Positions 48,725 to 59,556 of a stretch of 64,000 bases of DNA are shown here, one piece after another (within the stretch, counting starts at the first letter, position 1; every line of letters begins with the position of its first letter). The notes beneath the pieces are model-generated. The model was not told the DNA's origin. It saw only the letters and a list, made by a program, of their open reading frames with translations, and did not search any database. The translations under genes and the position numbers were made by a program. Source of the stretch: Manduca sexta (lineage: Eukaryota > Arthropoda > Insecta > Lepidoptera > Sphingidae); contig NC_051117.1 in the NCBI RefSeq assembly GCF_014839805.1, positions 5,642,001-5,706,000 on the forward strand, in the 5' to 3' direction.

Positions 48725-48836
48725 AGCTGCGATAGCCTAGTTGGTTGTGGAACGGACTGCCGAGACGAATGTCCGCAACTTCGAAACCTAAGGGCACACA
48801 TCTCTGACTTTTCTAAATATTATATATATTATATTG
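48725..48836 (+). mobile_element. SINE-A head
   Basis: gcgatagcctagttggttgt (A-box region), ggaacggactgccgagacga, a damaged B box (aacttcgaaacc) and gggcacacatctctgac up to cttttctaaatatt. The rest of the SINE resumes at about 49195. Confidence 0.75.
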
Positions 48837-49194
48837 TGTATTATTATTATTATACAAATTCAATTATTTTCTCTTAATAATATTAGTTTAGAGTATCTTA
48901 TAAATATAATTAACGTATCAAATGCTTTACCTTGAACGCGATACGATATACAGTTGAGAAACTCCGAAATTCACACATTAGTAACCTATAAGTGGATCAG
49001 TACATAGATTGACTCAATACAACCTTGAACCAATTTTACTCCAACCTTAGTTGTATGAATCGTTTATAGTAGACTGGTTCTGTCTTAACAAAGTTTACGC
49101 CTTTATCTCCAATGAGGTAGGCAGTGAGTAAAGTCAAAGCATTAAGGGTTGAAATAAACTTTTCGCACTTTGTTTTAAAGACTTCATTTTCTTA
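48837..49194. other. about 358 bp separating SINE-A head and body
   Basis: AT-rich; includes acgcctttatctccaatgag near 49098, which resembles the SINE-B 3' part. Either an insertion within one SINE-A or the gap between two fragments. Confidence 0.4.
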
Positions 49195-49425
49195 TAATAT
49201 ATATATTCTTTGTGAATTTATCGTTCGCTTTAACGGTGAAGGAAAACATCGTGAGGAAACCTGCACATCTGAGAAGTTCTCTATAAGAATTTTGAAGGTG
49301 TGTGAAGTCTACCAATCCGCACTAGGCCAGCGTGGTGGACTAAGGCCTAATCCCTCTCAGTAGTAAGGGAGGCCCGTGCTCAGCAGTGGGCAAGTATATA
49401 ATACAGGGCTGATATCATTATTATT
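49195..49425 (+). mobile_element. SINE-A body and 3' end
   Basis: attctttgtgaatttatcgt, cggtgaaggaaaacatcgtg, ccaatccgcactaggccagc, ctaatccctctcagtagtaa and agtatataatacagggctga with a TATTATTATA tail. Well conserved; begins where 48725-48836 stops in the SINE-A consensus. Confidence 0.85.
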
Positions 49426-49494
49426 ATATTTTCTTATAAAATTTAATTTATTATAAAAAAATAAAAATGTATTATAAAATGTAAGTAGATATTG

Positions 49495-49610
49495 TATTTG
49501 ACTTTTCGGACTAACACCTCAGTCCCTCCGTAACCATGAAGGCTGCAAAGTTTGACACATGGGGAGAAAATTATAATATAAAAAACCACGATAAATTTCT
49601 AAAATTGTTT
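49495..49610 (+). repeat. family F palindromic retroposon, 3' half
   Basis: ccctccgtaaccatgaaggc, tgcaaagtttgac, gagaaaattataatataaaa and accacgataaatttctaaaa match the right arm of 60511-60706. The left arm is missing. Confidence 0.6.
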
Positions 49611-49734
49611 TATCTCAATGTCCAATGGTCGCGTAAACATGTGAAAGTATCTTTAGTCTTATATATTAGTATCTATATATATTGTTGGCTGTTATAACTT
49701 ACTAATAAATTAATTAACCAACATGCTTGAATTA

Positions 49735-49840
49735 TACACACAGAAACAGCTGAACAGATTTGGAAGGAATTTTGCACCTTCTCTATTCCACATAGTTTAC
49801 TTTACCCTGTTCCACGCAGCGTAGCAATGTCATATATTCT
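49735..49840 (+). mobile_element. Helitron-like fragment
   Basis: cacagaaacagctgaacaga and tttggaaggaattttgcacc parallel the 770-905 fragment. Cut at the right by the next Helitron. Confidence 0.35.
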
Positions 49841-49843
49841 AAA

Positions 49844-50035
49844 CTAGCGACCCGCCCCGGCTTCGCACGGGTGCAATGCTGACTATTTAATGGATGTTAT
49901 TATACATATAAACCATCCTCTTGAATCACTCTATCTATAAAAAAAACTGCATCAAAATCCGTTGCGTAGTTTTAAAGATTTAAGCATACAAAGGTACGGA
50001 CAGAGAAAGCGACTTTGTTTTATACTATGTAGTGA
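49844..50035 (-). mobile_element. small Helitron of a second family, 192 bp
   Basis: On the minus strand it begins TCACTACATAGTATAAAACA and ends with the hairpin CCCGTGCGAAGCCGGGG, then cgggtcg and CTAG (complement 49844-49847) followed by T. Ends differ from the TATACTAATATTATAAA family, so it is a separate non-autonomous Helitron lineage. Confidence 0.7.
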
Positions 50036-50389
50036 AGTAACCGGGAATCCAGCCAGATAACGCAATCAAGTTATTTTTATAAGACCTTGACCCAATTTGT
50101 CCAGTGAACCCTCTGGCCGATACTGCCATTATCTCGTCCCAGTATAGTTACTGCTTACACTTTGTCGTATAAAATTGTACGAGTAGGGACGATGGTTAAG
50201 ATATGCGAATGCGTCGGTTATATTGTCTTGAAAAAATGTAGATTTGTAGTTAGTGTTAAATTGAGCTAGTGTAAAGGTTAAAGGTTAATTTCCATGTCAG
50301 ATGGTTTGTGTTTAGAAAAAATGTTTGCAATTTTCATAAATGAGGGAACCTGGAATACATTATTACATACATTAACAATAAAATATGAT
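50036..50389. other. unannotated
   Basis: No recognised feature. Confidence 0.5.
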
Positions 50390-50620
50390 TTAAGGTTATA
50401 GCTTAAGGTCCATATTTCGGCCTTTAAAAATTAATACGACGAAATTTTAAAGGCCGAAATATCCATGCATATTAATTATTTTTACGTTTTTCTTTCAACT
50501 GCGAGAACTAATCACTAACTAGACGTGAATTTAAATTCTTTACTTGCCAATACTTGTTTAGTTACCCAGATTAAAGGTGAAACAAAATGTATGAAAATGG
50601 GCCTTAAGCTATAACCTTAA
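50390..50620. mobile_element. TTAA foldback MITE with most of the left arm deleted
   Basis: TTAA at 50390-50393 and 50617-50620. The left arm stops after GGTTATAGCTTAAGGTCCAT and jumps straight to the central atttcggcctttaa. The right arm is complete. Ends and aaaggtgaaac match copy 1, while tgccaatac matches the other subfamily. Confidence 0.9.
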
Positions 50621-50969
50621 ACGTGGTTTTAAATTTTTTTTGGCTCGTAATTAGGAGTTAAGGATGTTAACGGTTTTTTAAATCAAACAAATTAACATGA
50701 CAATACTCCAATGAAAGTAATTGAATTATATATTTTATATCACCAAAATCCTAACAAGCCTACCAAGCAAAACATGGCAAACAATTTAAAAGAGCAAGTG
50801 GATACACGCCTACGCAAACATGGCGGGTATCACGAAACAATCAACATAGCTTGAATCAATTATCCATTGATCCCGGGGATCCCCGGCAAACAGTGATGCT
50901 CACGTGCCTCGAAAAAACAATCTAATCCGATCCACTTAGCGTGACTATGGACATAGAAATTGGCAACAC
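50621..50969. other. unannotated
   Basis: Spacer between two foldback elements; no recognised feature. Confidence 0.5.
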
Positions 50970-51336
50970 TTAAGGTGGTAGCTCAAGGTCCATTTTCATA
51001 CATTTTGTTTCGGCTTTAATCTGGGTAACTAAACAAGTATTGGCAAGTAAAGAATTTAAATTCACGTCTAGTTAGTGATTAGTTCTCGCAGTTGAAAGAA
51101 AAATGTAAAAATAATTAATAATCATGGATATTTCTGCCTTTAAAATTTCGTCATATTAAATTTTAAAGGCCGAAATATCCATGATTATTAATTATTTTTA
51201 CATTTTTCTTTCAACTGCGAGAACTAGTCACTAACTAGACGTGAATTTAAATTCTTTACTTGCCAATACTTGTTTAGTTACCCAGATTAAAGCCGAAACA
51301 AAATGTATGAAAATGGACCTTGAGCTACCACCTTAA
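50970..51336. mobile_element. TTAA foldback MITE, complete copy of second subfamily
   Basis: 367-bp near-perfect palindrome with TTAA at 50970-50973 and 51333-51336 and ends GGTGGTAGCTCAAGGTCC. Diagnostic differences from 2233-2600 (ccgaaac for tgaaac, tgccaat for tgtcaat, acatttt for acgtttt) appear in both arms. One arm-specific change, actagtcac for actaatcac, occurs in the right arm only. Confidence 0.9.
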
Positions 51337-52326
51337 TGCTTTTTTCAGTTCATCTGTGAAATGCGTGAAAAAATCGATTTCGTTATTTTGAATTTGGAAT
51401 TATTGGGTCGAAATTTTTATTTTAATTACGATTTGTTTTTTAAATATGGAATTGCGATTAAAAAAAAAAAACAGTATTCCGTTCTGTTGACAAATAACAT
51501 TGAACCTAGTTAAAGTTCCGCATGTTCATTGCACTAACCATCCATCCGTAAGAGTATATCCCGCGTCTAATTACATTACACAACGACTGAACAGTCGGTA
51601 TCCTTAACATTAGCCCATGTTTAAATAACCTACTTAATGTCCGCAGTAAAAATACCGTTGTAGGCTCGGGGCATTTCCATTAGACGACTCGACAACCCTA
51701 CCGCTCGATATCTAGAGAGCTTTCATCGCCTCTTACAAATCGCTTACTCGCCCCCTTGTTCCCCCGGACGCGCTAGGGTTGCCGCGCGATAAATTGTTGT
51801 AATTTCGTGATTGATAAGCCACGTCGTTAGCTAATCGAGTCTTTTAAAATGTAGGTGTTGTTTTTAGCCAGTGTTTTTCATTGATAAAAAGAAAATGAAT
51901 GTTCCAGCCAGTTGTTTTTTGTGTTTTTGTATTTGGAATATAATTTACTCGTTAAAAAAAAATATAATTTTGTAACGGCTCTTTTGATACGCTTTATTCA
52001 ACAGCCAAATTTACTAGTTTGAAAGTATTATGTCAGCATCTTTAAACTTTAAACATATTTCAGCCTGTAAATTGGTAACCCTGCAGCGAGTGAGCGTGCT
52101 GAAACGTTGAGAAGCGCTGCCAACGCGTGCCTTGTCCAGAGCAAAAGTTATAGCTTATAGTACACTTGATGGCGTCGGGGAAGTACTCGTCGGTGACGGT
52201 TTTAGCAGTCTCGCATTTTGTGTAAAACGTTGCTGTTTAAAAATAGATGTATTGATTTGTCTGGTATGTGAATCAATCGTAACCAGATATATAGACGTAT
52301 AATGATAATTATTGACGTAAGTAACC
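51337..52326. other. unannotated, about 1 kb
   Basis: CpG-richer patches at 51690-51800 and 52080-52160. No gene or repeat recognised. Confidence 0.4.
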
Positions 52327-52397
52327 ATATCATATCATGGGACGGATTAATAAGCTGAAAAGTGGGTACACTAGATGCATACCTCTACGGGGATAAA
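52327..52397 (+). mobile_element. SINE-B 3' fragment
   Basis: atatcatgggacggattaat, agctgaaaagtgggt and acctctacggggataaaat match the SINE-B 3' part. Confidence 0.6.
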
Positions 52398-52862
52398 ATT
52401 TGTTTATGTTAAGTAAATCGATAGAAAATAACTGCATTGGCATTTGCTATACACAGTTCTATATACGCGAAGACAAAAAAAAAAATAAAAGTAATTAATA
52501 AAGTCTTGTATATATTCTTTCGTTGCTGACTGTATACACATCCCGATAGTTTTATTTACAGTCGCGAGATTCGAAAGCGTTCATGAAATCCGGACTGCCA
52601 GTCCGGTACGTTCAAGGCATCCGGTACTTGGTGAAATTTTTTGGCTGCATCTGAGATTTCTCGATTCATCTCGAACGTTTAACATCCTTTTTCGGGTATA
52701 TTTATGTGTCTGAATGTTTTGCGCATTTTTGTCATTGCCCATCTGATTGAGATGGTCTAAAGTGTCCGTAATGTTTTTTGTCGATTACATCTGGCGGTTT
52801 AATGATATGTCCTTTTGTGTACGTTTACATTTTTGGGTGACTTTGTCGCATATTTATGTCAA
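52398..52862. other. unannotated
   Basis: No recognised feature. Confidence 0.5.
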
Positions 52863-53040
52863 CGGTTTAAAGGCTAATTGACTTAAGCGACATTTTTTTT
52901 TGCGACAGTTATTAACAATATACATATTAATATACATACGACATACATATTAACAATCAATCCTTTTTTTCAATGTTTTATTTACATAGTTAAATTTTTT
53001 TAGAAATAAATGTCGCTTGAGTCAATTACCCTGTCAACTG
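52863..53040. mobile_element. short TIR element G, copy 1
   Basis: Left end cggtttaaaggctaattgac, ttaagcgacattt; right end aaatgtcgcttgagtcaatt, accctgtcaactg. The outer about 33 bp are inverted repeats and the interior is AT-rich and non-coding. Confidence 0.75.
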
Positions 53041-53401
53041 TCAATATATTATAATTTAAAGTGACATTAGCTATCAACAATCGGAATGGAAAAATCCAAC
53101 TAACGTTCCTGAATGAAGACAACTTATCAATGGTACAAATTATCACCAAACTCGAAGTAATCGTGGCTGTTTACAAATTCCAACGAATTTAACACGACCC
53201 GGAAATTGAACCTGATACTCTCGGAAATTTGAGCCCGAGGTGTCAATTGGCGGAGGTGTGAAAATGGTACAGTAACGGTTAAGGGTATGAAGGTAAAGGC
53301 TTTTCGGTGTTTGTACAACGCGTTTATGTTGAAATAAAAGGTTATTGTCCTGTGCATGTATGAAACCCTTATACACGATTTTACATACGTACGTAATAAT
53401 T
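53041..53401. other. unannotated spacer between two G elements
   Basis: Minus frames of 76-77 codons at 53127-53376 have no recognised domain. Confidence 0.45.
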
Positions 53402-53567
53402 ACATATAGACGGTTAAAAGGGTAATTGACTAAGCGACATTTTTCGAAACATTTTTACTAGGTTAAAAAAGCATAAAAATACGTTCTGATTTTAAATATA
53501 TATGAAACTTATTGTCGCTAAGAAATGTCGCTTAAGACAATTAGACTTTCAACCGACGATATGTATT
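53402..53567. mobile_element. short TIR element G, copy 2
   Basis: Left acatatagacggttaaaagg, taattgactaagcgacat; right atgtcgcttaagacaatt, aaccgacgatatgt. TIR shared with 52863-53040. Interior differs, so the two are not a simple tandem duplication. Confidence 0.75.
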
Positions 53568-54381
53568 AAAGAACAATTTTATAGACCTTACTGGCAGTTT
53601 TCGTGTATTTCTTTAACTAAAAGGCGTGGTATTAAAAAAAAAACAAAGAATCTACGATCTCGCATGGATTAGATTTGTTTCCCGTCCCCTGTCTCATGGG
53701 AATAAGTTGTCGAAATGTGGGTGCATGGACCCTCGCCCGACACATAAAGTGTTACTGGAGAAGTTTATTTAGCTTACTTTTCTAGTCTTTTACCATTTTG
53801 TTAAATACAATTCTACAGTTTGCAGGCTTATTAACTAATACTCGTGTTCAATAAATGATCCCGATCTCAATCTTCAATCCGATTCCGAGTATGTACCAAT
53901 CTTAACTCATTTATAAACATGTCAAAAAATCTTTATTCTGATTGGTCCATTTTTTAGATAGATCGAAAAAAGCGATTGGGATCGTTTATTGAAATGGCGG
54001 CTAACAACATTATTTGTGACATTGTGTATTTTTCACAGGATGGGTATTTTATCGCATTGCTGTAATAAAACTAACTATAATCTCTATCATTGCTTACTTA
54101 GAAATACGTCTAGCAACGGAAACAACATTCGTTTTTTTCTGTAACGGAAATACGGGAGTAGAAAATTCTCTGTAAAGTAAATAATGTCCTTTGACAAAGC
54201 GTATTCCTTGAAATTTGCTGCTAAGAATAAGTTAAATGCAATGTGATTACCTCTACAAATATAGGAAACAATATTAAACAAAACAAAACTTAAGATTTTT
54301 TGCTCTTTCGAGCTCTTTTATATTAAAGTCTACACGAAGGAGTTGTCTATTTATCTCATACATTTTTCAAATTTATAAAGC
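53568..54381. other. mostly unannotated
   Basis: A possible SINE-B-like scrap at 53690-53745 (ctgtctcatgggaataagtt, gaaatgtgggtgc). Otherwise AT-rich and featureless. Confidence 0.4.
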
Positions 54382-54595
54382 TACTCGATTTTATTCGCGA
54401 CTTTGACCGCGTGAAGTTTTCCGGGATAATAGTCTCGTTATATTTTTTTTTCAGCATAGCAAATAGCCTATAACGTTCTCAGGGTCTTAAACTGTCTCCA
54501 TACAAAATTTCATAAAAATCCATTCAGTAGATTTTGAGAAAATCGATCACATGCAAAGACCGCTTTTGGAGAAATTGTTTTATAATATGTATAGA
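54382..54595 (-). mobile_element. small Helitron, minus strand, decayed 3' end
   Basis: Minus-strand 5' end TCTATACATATTATAAAACA; 3' end complement ctactcgattttattcgcga with a decayed hairpin. Contains aaatccattcagtagatttt as in other copies. Confidence 0.55.
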
Positions 54596-55197
54596 TTCAT
54601 ATCTAAATCAATCCAGCAATAAGAAGTCCTCAACGACTACGCATTACTTAAACAACAAAATATTTTCCATTTCTCCAAGGCATTAATAGTGGAAATAACA
54701 AATATTTTATCCAAGTAAATATTTTACACTAAAAACGGCCGATTGTTTCGTTTGCAAGAAAAAAACGAAGCTCTCAACAAAGATCGCCATTGTTGCGAGA
54801 GAGCAATTTGCCAAAGTGGTAACACCCCATCCCATCCTATCTGTAGATAGTTTGAGCGATCGGCTCTTTATTTCATACATTTACTGAGTTTCTTTTTAGA
54901 TAAGTGTAGTAAGATGATTTTTTCAATTTCAATTAATTGTTTAATCCAAGTTGAAAACATCTTATTATGTATATTTTTGATGTTTAAATGTGCCGATATT
55001 TGTTTATGAATTAACTACTATTAAATGTTCGTAAATAATAAATTAATATTGACTCAAAAGATGTTTAGAAATGTACTGCCGAGTGATAACGTCGAACGAT
55101 TCACAAAACCACTTGAAATGATTCATTATACTCGTCAGACGTTTGTTTTAAGTATGACTGTGTACTTCAGATTGTTAATATCAACACTTATACGCTG
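54596..55197. other. unannotated
   Basis: No recognised feature. Confidence 0.5.
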
Positions 55198-55233
55198 TGG
55201 AAAGTTTTATTGTTATGGAAAGTTTTATTGTTA
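55198..55233. repeat. perfect 18-bp tandem duplication
   Basis: tggaaagttttattgtta occurs twice head to tail (55198-55215 and 55216-55233). Confidence 0.95.
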
Positions 55234-56165
55234 AAGAAAGGTTATACTACAAGTAATACTATGTTTCTTTTGATACATATTAACTTCTAATAATAGGCCC
55301 ATTTGCGTTACCAATAGAGATGAATTTCGAATAAGTTTTCTGGCATTGAAATATTTATATTTAGTAATGTTATTTTAATAATGTGCTACTGTATTATAAT
55401 ATAGCGGCCATGTAAATGTATTTATAGTTTAGTTCAGTTAATCAGCTTTATTGGATCGTTTATTTATATTTCATAGGGTAATTTTTGTTATTTTGTGTGG
55501 GCACTGAGTAATAAAATCGCGCTTAAATGATGTATTCATTATTGCGAATGACCTTCGTATACTTCTATGACGAAATTGAAGGTATTTTAGATAGAAGGAA
55601 AGAAGTAAACATCGTAATTTTTCATTTGTTTGATGGAGAGCGGGTCTAACCGGCGTGGCAGCTGAGGCCTTAAACATTATCAAAATATCGACAAACGTCG
55701 ACGAAAAACGTCGACACCCATCCAACGGCTTTTAACGACAAAAACGACACGTCAAATAAATAATGGGCCAATTTGTAAGAAATCGACTGGAATTTTTGTT
55801 ATGTTTACTTATCGTGTTTTGTCACACGGGTCTTTGAAATTGGCCGGTATTTGTCTTCCCATAAATTTTATTTTTGTCACTCGTACTATAAATGTTTGTT
55901 TTGCATTTAAAAAATCTATTTTAAATGGACTTTTAATAGTTTTACGATATTAGAGTAATTTATCTACGATTCGTATAATCTAAATCAAATTCTTTTCTCG
56001 CATTGTTTACACGTATGCAAGTTAAAATATTTACTTTTACACTCATTTGTTCTGTTACATGGTTCATTATGGGAATATCTTCTGTTATGAATTTTTCTTC
56101 GTAGATTAAGCTATTATGCGTTTTTTCCCGTGAAGAATGGGATGCTTTTCCTGAATGTAATATTG
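55234..56165. other. unannotated, about 930 bp
   Basis: Frame 55471-55725 (minus, 84 codons) has no recognised domain. A short repeat aaacgtcgacgaaaaacgtcg lies near 55693. Confidence 0.4.
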
Positions 56166-56478
56166 AACTACACTGGTGGTAGGTCTCTGATATTTGAGAG
56201 CCCGCCTGGGTAGGTGCCACTGCAATGTCTATTTCGGCCGCTAAGCAGCAGTGTGTAATTACTGTTGTTTTTCGGTTTGAAGGACATTGTAGCCAGTGTA
56301 ACTGGACACAATGAGACTTAACATTTCATGTCTCAGGATGGCGAGCGCGGTGGAATACTAAACAATACTTTGTAATTCAAGGTGTTGGATGGTGTTTCTA
56401 CTGTTTATGGGCGGTCGTATCGATTACCATCGGGCGATCGGCAAGCTCGTCTCGTCATTCAAAGCAATAAAAAAAAAT
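56166..56478 (+). repeat. family E retroposon, longest copy
   Basis: Begins near ctacactggtggtaggtctc and includes gagcccgcctgggtaggtgc, tttcggccgctaagcagcag, gaaggacattgtagccagtg, gatggcgagcgcggtggaat, gtttctactgtttatgggcg and caagctcgtctcgtcattca before an A run at about 56468-56476. It is the reference for the family. Confidence 0.85.
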
Positions 56479-56816
56479 AGACGATGAAAGTAAGCCTTAT
56501 ACATCACTAGAGCCCAGTAGTTCACGTAATCTCTTATTATTAAGAAAACAAGCGCTTGAGGCACAGCACATGGGCATTACATGTGATTACTTTAAAAGCA
56601 TAAAACGTAAATGTTGATAAATGATAATACCTCAAGAAACTCGTTACAATTTTATATCTGCATTTAATGAAAGTGCGAAGTTTGCCGCAAGTTGTCCTTT
56701 ATGACTGGTTAATACAAAATTAACATGCAAAAGATAGGAGCTGTCTTCGCTGTTATCAAGTATTATAAGAAGTTTCATTTATTGGAGATAAATAAAACAT
56801 GTTTTTATATTTTATA
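56479..56816. other. unannotated
   Basis: No recognised feature. Confidence 0.5.
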
Positions 56817-57096
56817 CTAGCCGTGTCCGCGACTCTGCCTGCGTGGAAATCAGTGGATCACAAAGTTTTTCCTGCGGCCCACGACATTTTTTACTACCAC
56901 GCAAACTCTTCAACAGTAATCGTTATATTTCAGTCAATTTATATAAAACCGTAATATTCTATTAAGCTAAACATTCCTCAAGAATTGCACTATCTTTTAG
57001 TAAAAACCGTACAAAAATCCCTTCAATACATTTTGAGAAAATCGATTACATACAGACAGACAGTTTTTGTGAACTTAGTTTTATAATATTTAGAGA
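56817..57096 (-). mobile_element. small Helitron, minus strand, about 280 bp
   Basis: Complement of CTAG at 56817-56820, then a degenerate hairpin (gtgtccgcgactctgcctgc). Minus-strand 5' end TCTCTAAATATTATAAAACT at 57096. Contains an acagacagacag stretch near 57053. Confidence 0.6.
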
Positions 57097-58014
57097 TATT
57101 GCTTGGTTAACATCGATTAAAAATTAAAGGAAATATACAAAAATAGCAGGCGGGTCTTAAAATGTACACGAGACGTCCATGTTTAACAGTGGACGATTTT
57201 GATACAAATATGCACGTGCCAAAACCTGTTAACAAATCAAGTATCAAAACTAAATTGAATAACATAATTTATAAACAAACGACTCAAAAAATCCAAAAGC
57301 CTGATAAAACAAAAGCGTTGATCCGTAGCGCTTGGATTTTATTAAAAAACTCAACCATCCAAAACAGCTATCGAATTTATGGAGTTATTCCTCGAAAACA
57401 GCGGAGTTACGTGATGGCCGGGTCAGGTAGGCGCTCAAGTGGATAGCAAACAACTCTGTTTACTCCCCAGATTGGAGGATTATGGCTTGTTCCACGCGCG
57501 GTTTCTCTGAAAAATCTACATACATATTTGGACGTGTGATGTCTTGGTGATTAATGAGATGTCACTTCTCAGTATTTGGTGACTCGATGCGTTGTGTAAA
57601 GCTCAAGTTCATTACGTATGTGTGAATAATTCCATAATTAGTGTGTTTGCTGTGTTTGAATTCTTACCAAAACAATTCATAGAGACTTTGTCATGGATTG
57701 AATAATCAAGTTTTTAGTTCTACAAGGCTCCCAGATTACTTTTTTTTGGATTTCATGGCGGTGTCAAGATTGAACTCGCGATGTATGTATCATCACTTTG
57801 AACTCCTGACTGTTCTTATTCATATGTTAATAAGTTTGTTTTTTCCTTGTACCACCTTTGTACCTACTACGTCTGAAAGGAGTTCGGGGGTTTATTTTTC
57901 GGACAGAATTCAAATAAGCTTATGTTTACTTGCGGTCTAAGGTGCATAACTTCAATTACGAAACCAAACTTCGCATCTTGGACTCAAATTATCGACTGTA
58001 ATATGGATTGGCGC
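57097..58014. other. unannotated; one 94-codon frame of unknown status
   Basis: Frame 57162-57446 (plus) starts at an ATG and passes a donor-like CAG|GTAG at 57426/57427, but no domain is recognisable. The rest shows nothing. Confidence 0.35.
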
Positions 58015-58212
58015 TGAGGCACTGTTGTGTTGTTTTTTGCTCAGTACTATGCACTGAGGTATCGTGTTTAAATCCTGAGTCAGAAGAAGTGGAATTGATT
58101 TTTCTGGTTATCAGCGTAGAGTCTAAAATTCCATGGCATGCTCGTCCTCTATCACATAGTCCATAATAGCGAAATGTAACTGTCTACCCCTTCAAAAAGC
58201 GTTATGCCATAT
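58015..58212 (+). mobile_element. SINE-B, highly diverged copy
   Basis: tgaggcactgttgtgttg (head), atcgtgtttaaatcctgagt (decayed B box), gctcgtcctctatcacatag and ctaccccttcaaaaagcgtt follow SINE-B order. Confidence 0.55.
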
Positions 58213-58433
58213 GTAAACCAATAATCCATGTCTTGTTATCACGACGCGTGTGGTCTCAACACGATGTACGGTTATCTTATCTACACGTCCCAAGTGTATT
58301 TCCTTCTAGATCGCGTCAGCTCAGGCCGGACCCGCTGCATTATCTATTGTTCTCTAAATAACATTTGAACAATAACGACCTATCTTTATTGACCTCGTGC
58401 TTTGGAAAGGACTGTTCTTTGTAGGTATTTGAC
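58213..58433. other. unannotated
   Basis: No recognised feature. Confidence 0.5.
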
Positions 58434-58683
58434 GACGCATGTGAGAATGATTTATGTTGTTAATGTTAGACATTAAAATTAAAATAATTTTAGGATTTAA
58501 TCGCGGTTTTTATTTTTTATTTTCTACCACGATTCGAAGATTATGCAGCCGTCGTGTTCACGAGGCGAGAAGAGGTATTGGTCATCCGCAAAGTCAAAGT
58601 TACATTATCTAATAACGTCGGAAGAAAACTAAAATATAAAAACCGAGACAAAATCCGAAAAATAATTTAATTTTGACGCATGT
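58434..58683. mobile_element. family F palindromic retroposon with 9-bp TSD
   Basis: GACGCATGT at 58434-58442 and 58675-58683 bounds 232 bp. Left half: gaatgatttatgttgttaat, gttagacattaaaattaaaa, tttaatcgcggtttttattt. Right half: gaaaactaaaatataaaaac, cgagacaaaatccgaaaaat. The halves are imperfect inverted repeats around a GC-richer centre (cgattcgaagattatgcagc). Confidence 0.7.
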
Positions 58684-58734
58684 ATTGTTTTGAGAATTAT
58701 CGTCTTATTGGATGTTGCTAGCCCATGTTAGACT

Positions 58735-58850
58735 GTTATCTGTATGTTAATTGAGGACATAGTTTGTGACAAATTTCATCCAAATCCATCCAGGTGCTTC
58801 TGCGTTTACTTTTATCATCTTCTACAATTTGTAATAGCTAAACCACCAAA
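58735..58850 (-). mobile_element. Helitron-like fragment, minus strand
   Basis: gacaaatttcatccaaatcc, atccaggtgcttctgcgttt, acttttatcatc is the complement of the 770-905 text. No terminal features. Confidence 0.45.
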
Positions 58851-59556
58851 ATTAGTTTTTCCGATATCACCTGTTGTAATCTGATTAGATATCCTACCTT
58901 CACACCTGGCAGTGTAACTCTTGCAATCCAGGAGCACGCGTTTTATGACACCGTGGTGAAACTCGGCGCATCTGGAAACAGCAACCTATCAACGACAAAA
59001 TAAAAAAGATATTTGAGTTTGAAGTATAGGGTATTTTAATGTATGTGAAAAAAAAAATGTATTTATGGATTTTTTCTTTTCACTTATTCATTGAATATTT
59101 TTTTATAGAATATCTAGTGGTATTTTATCACCTTAAAATTAATTTGACTTTACAAAAAAGAGTGTAATACCCTATTAATTGTCAACCTTCCTCCAGCAAG
59201 GGAGACAAAGTGATTACATCAAGCCTTTATATCAGTTGAAATACTAAAACAGACTGTTCTACACCCCCCTAGACTCGAAGTTCAATCGATGCCGATTCAA
59301 TCGAATCAGCAGTCTTGACAGTTGACAACTACGTAATCCGTGACGTCAGCTATAGTTATCCTTTGACTGTGGTCTAGACTGTTACCTAGGTGATAAAACG
59401 TATTTGCATGATTAAGCTTAGATACGTTCGAAAATATACGGTAGGCTGTGGTGATAAGATTTAGTTTTCATTGTGTTTTGTTATTTGGCATTGATTTTTT
59501 TTATTTGGTACGGTATTAGAGAAAGTATGTTTAAGTATGTGGAGTTTTATTAAGAA
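58851..59556. other. unannotated
   Basis: TGACGTCA at about 59342. No gene or repeat recognised. Confidence 0.45.

Noticed and set aside
57162..57446. 94-codon plus frame with an ATG and a donor-like CAG|GTAG at 57426
   Set aside because: Basic, lysine-rich composition but no recognisable domain or conserved motif; it would need transcript or conservation evidence.
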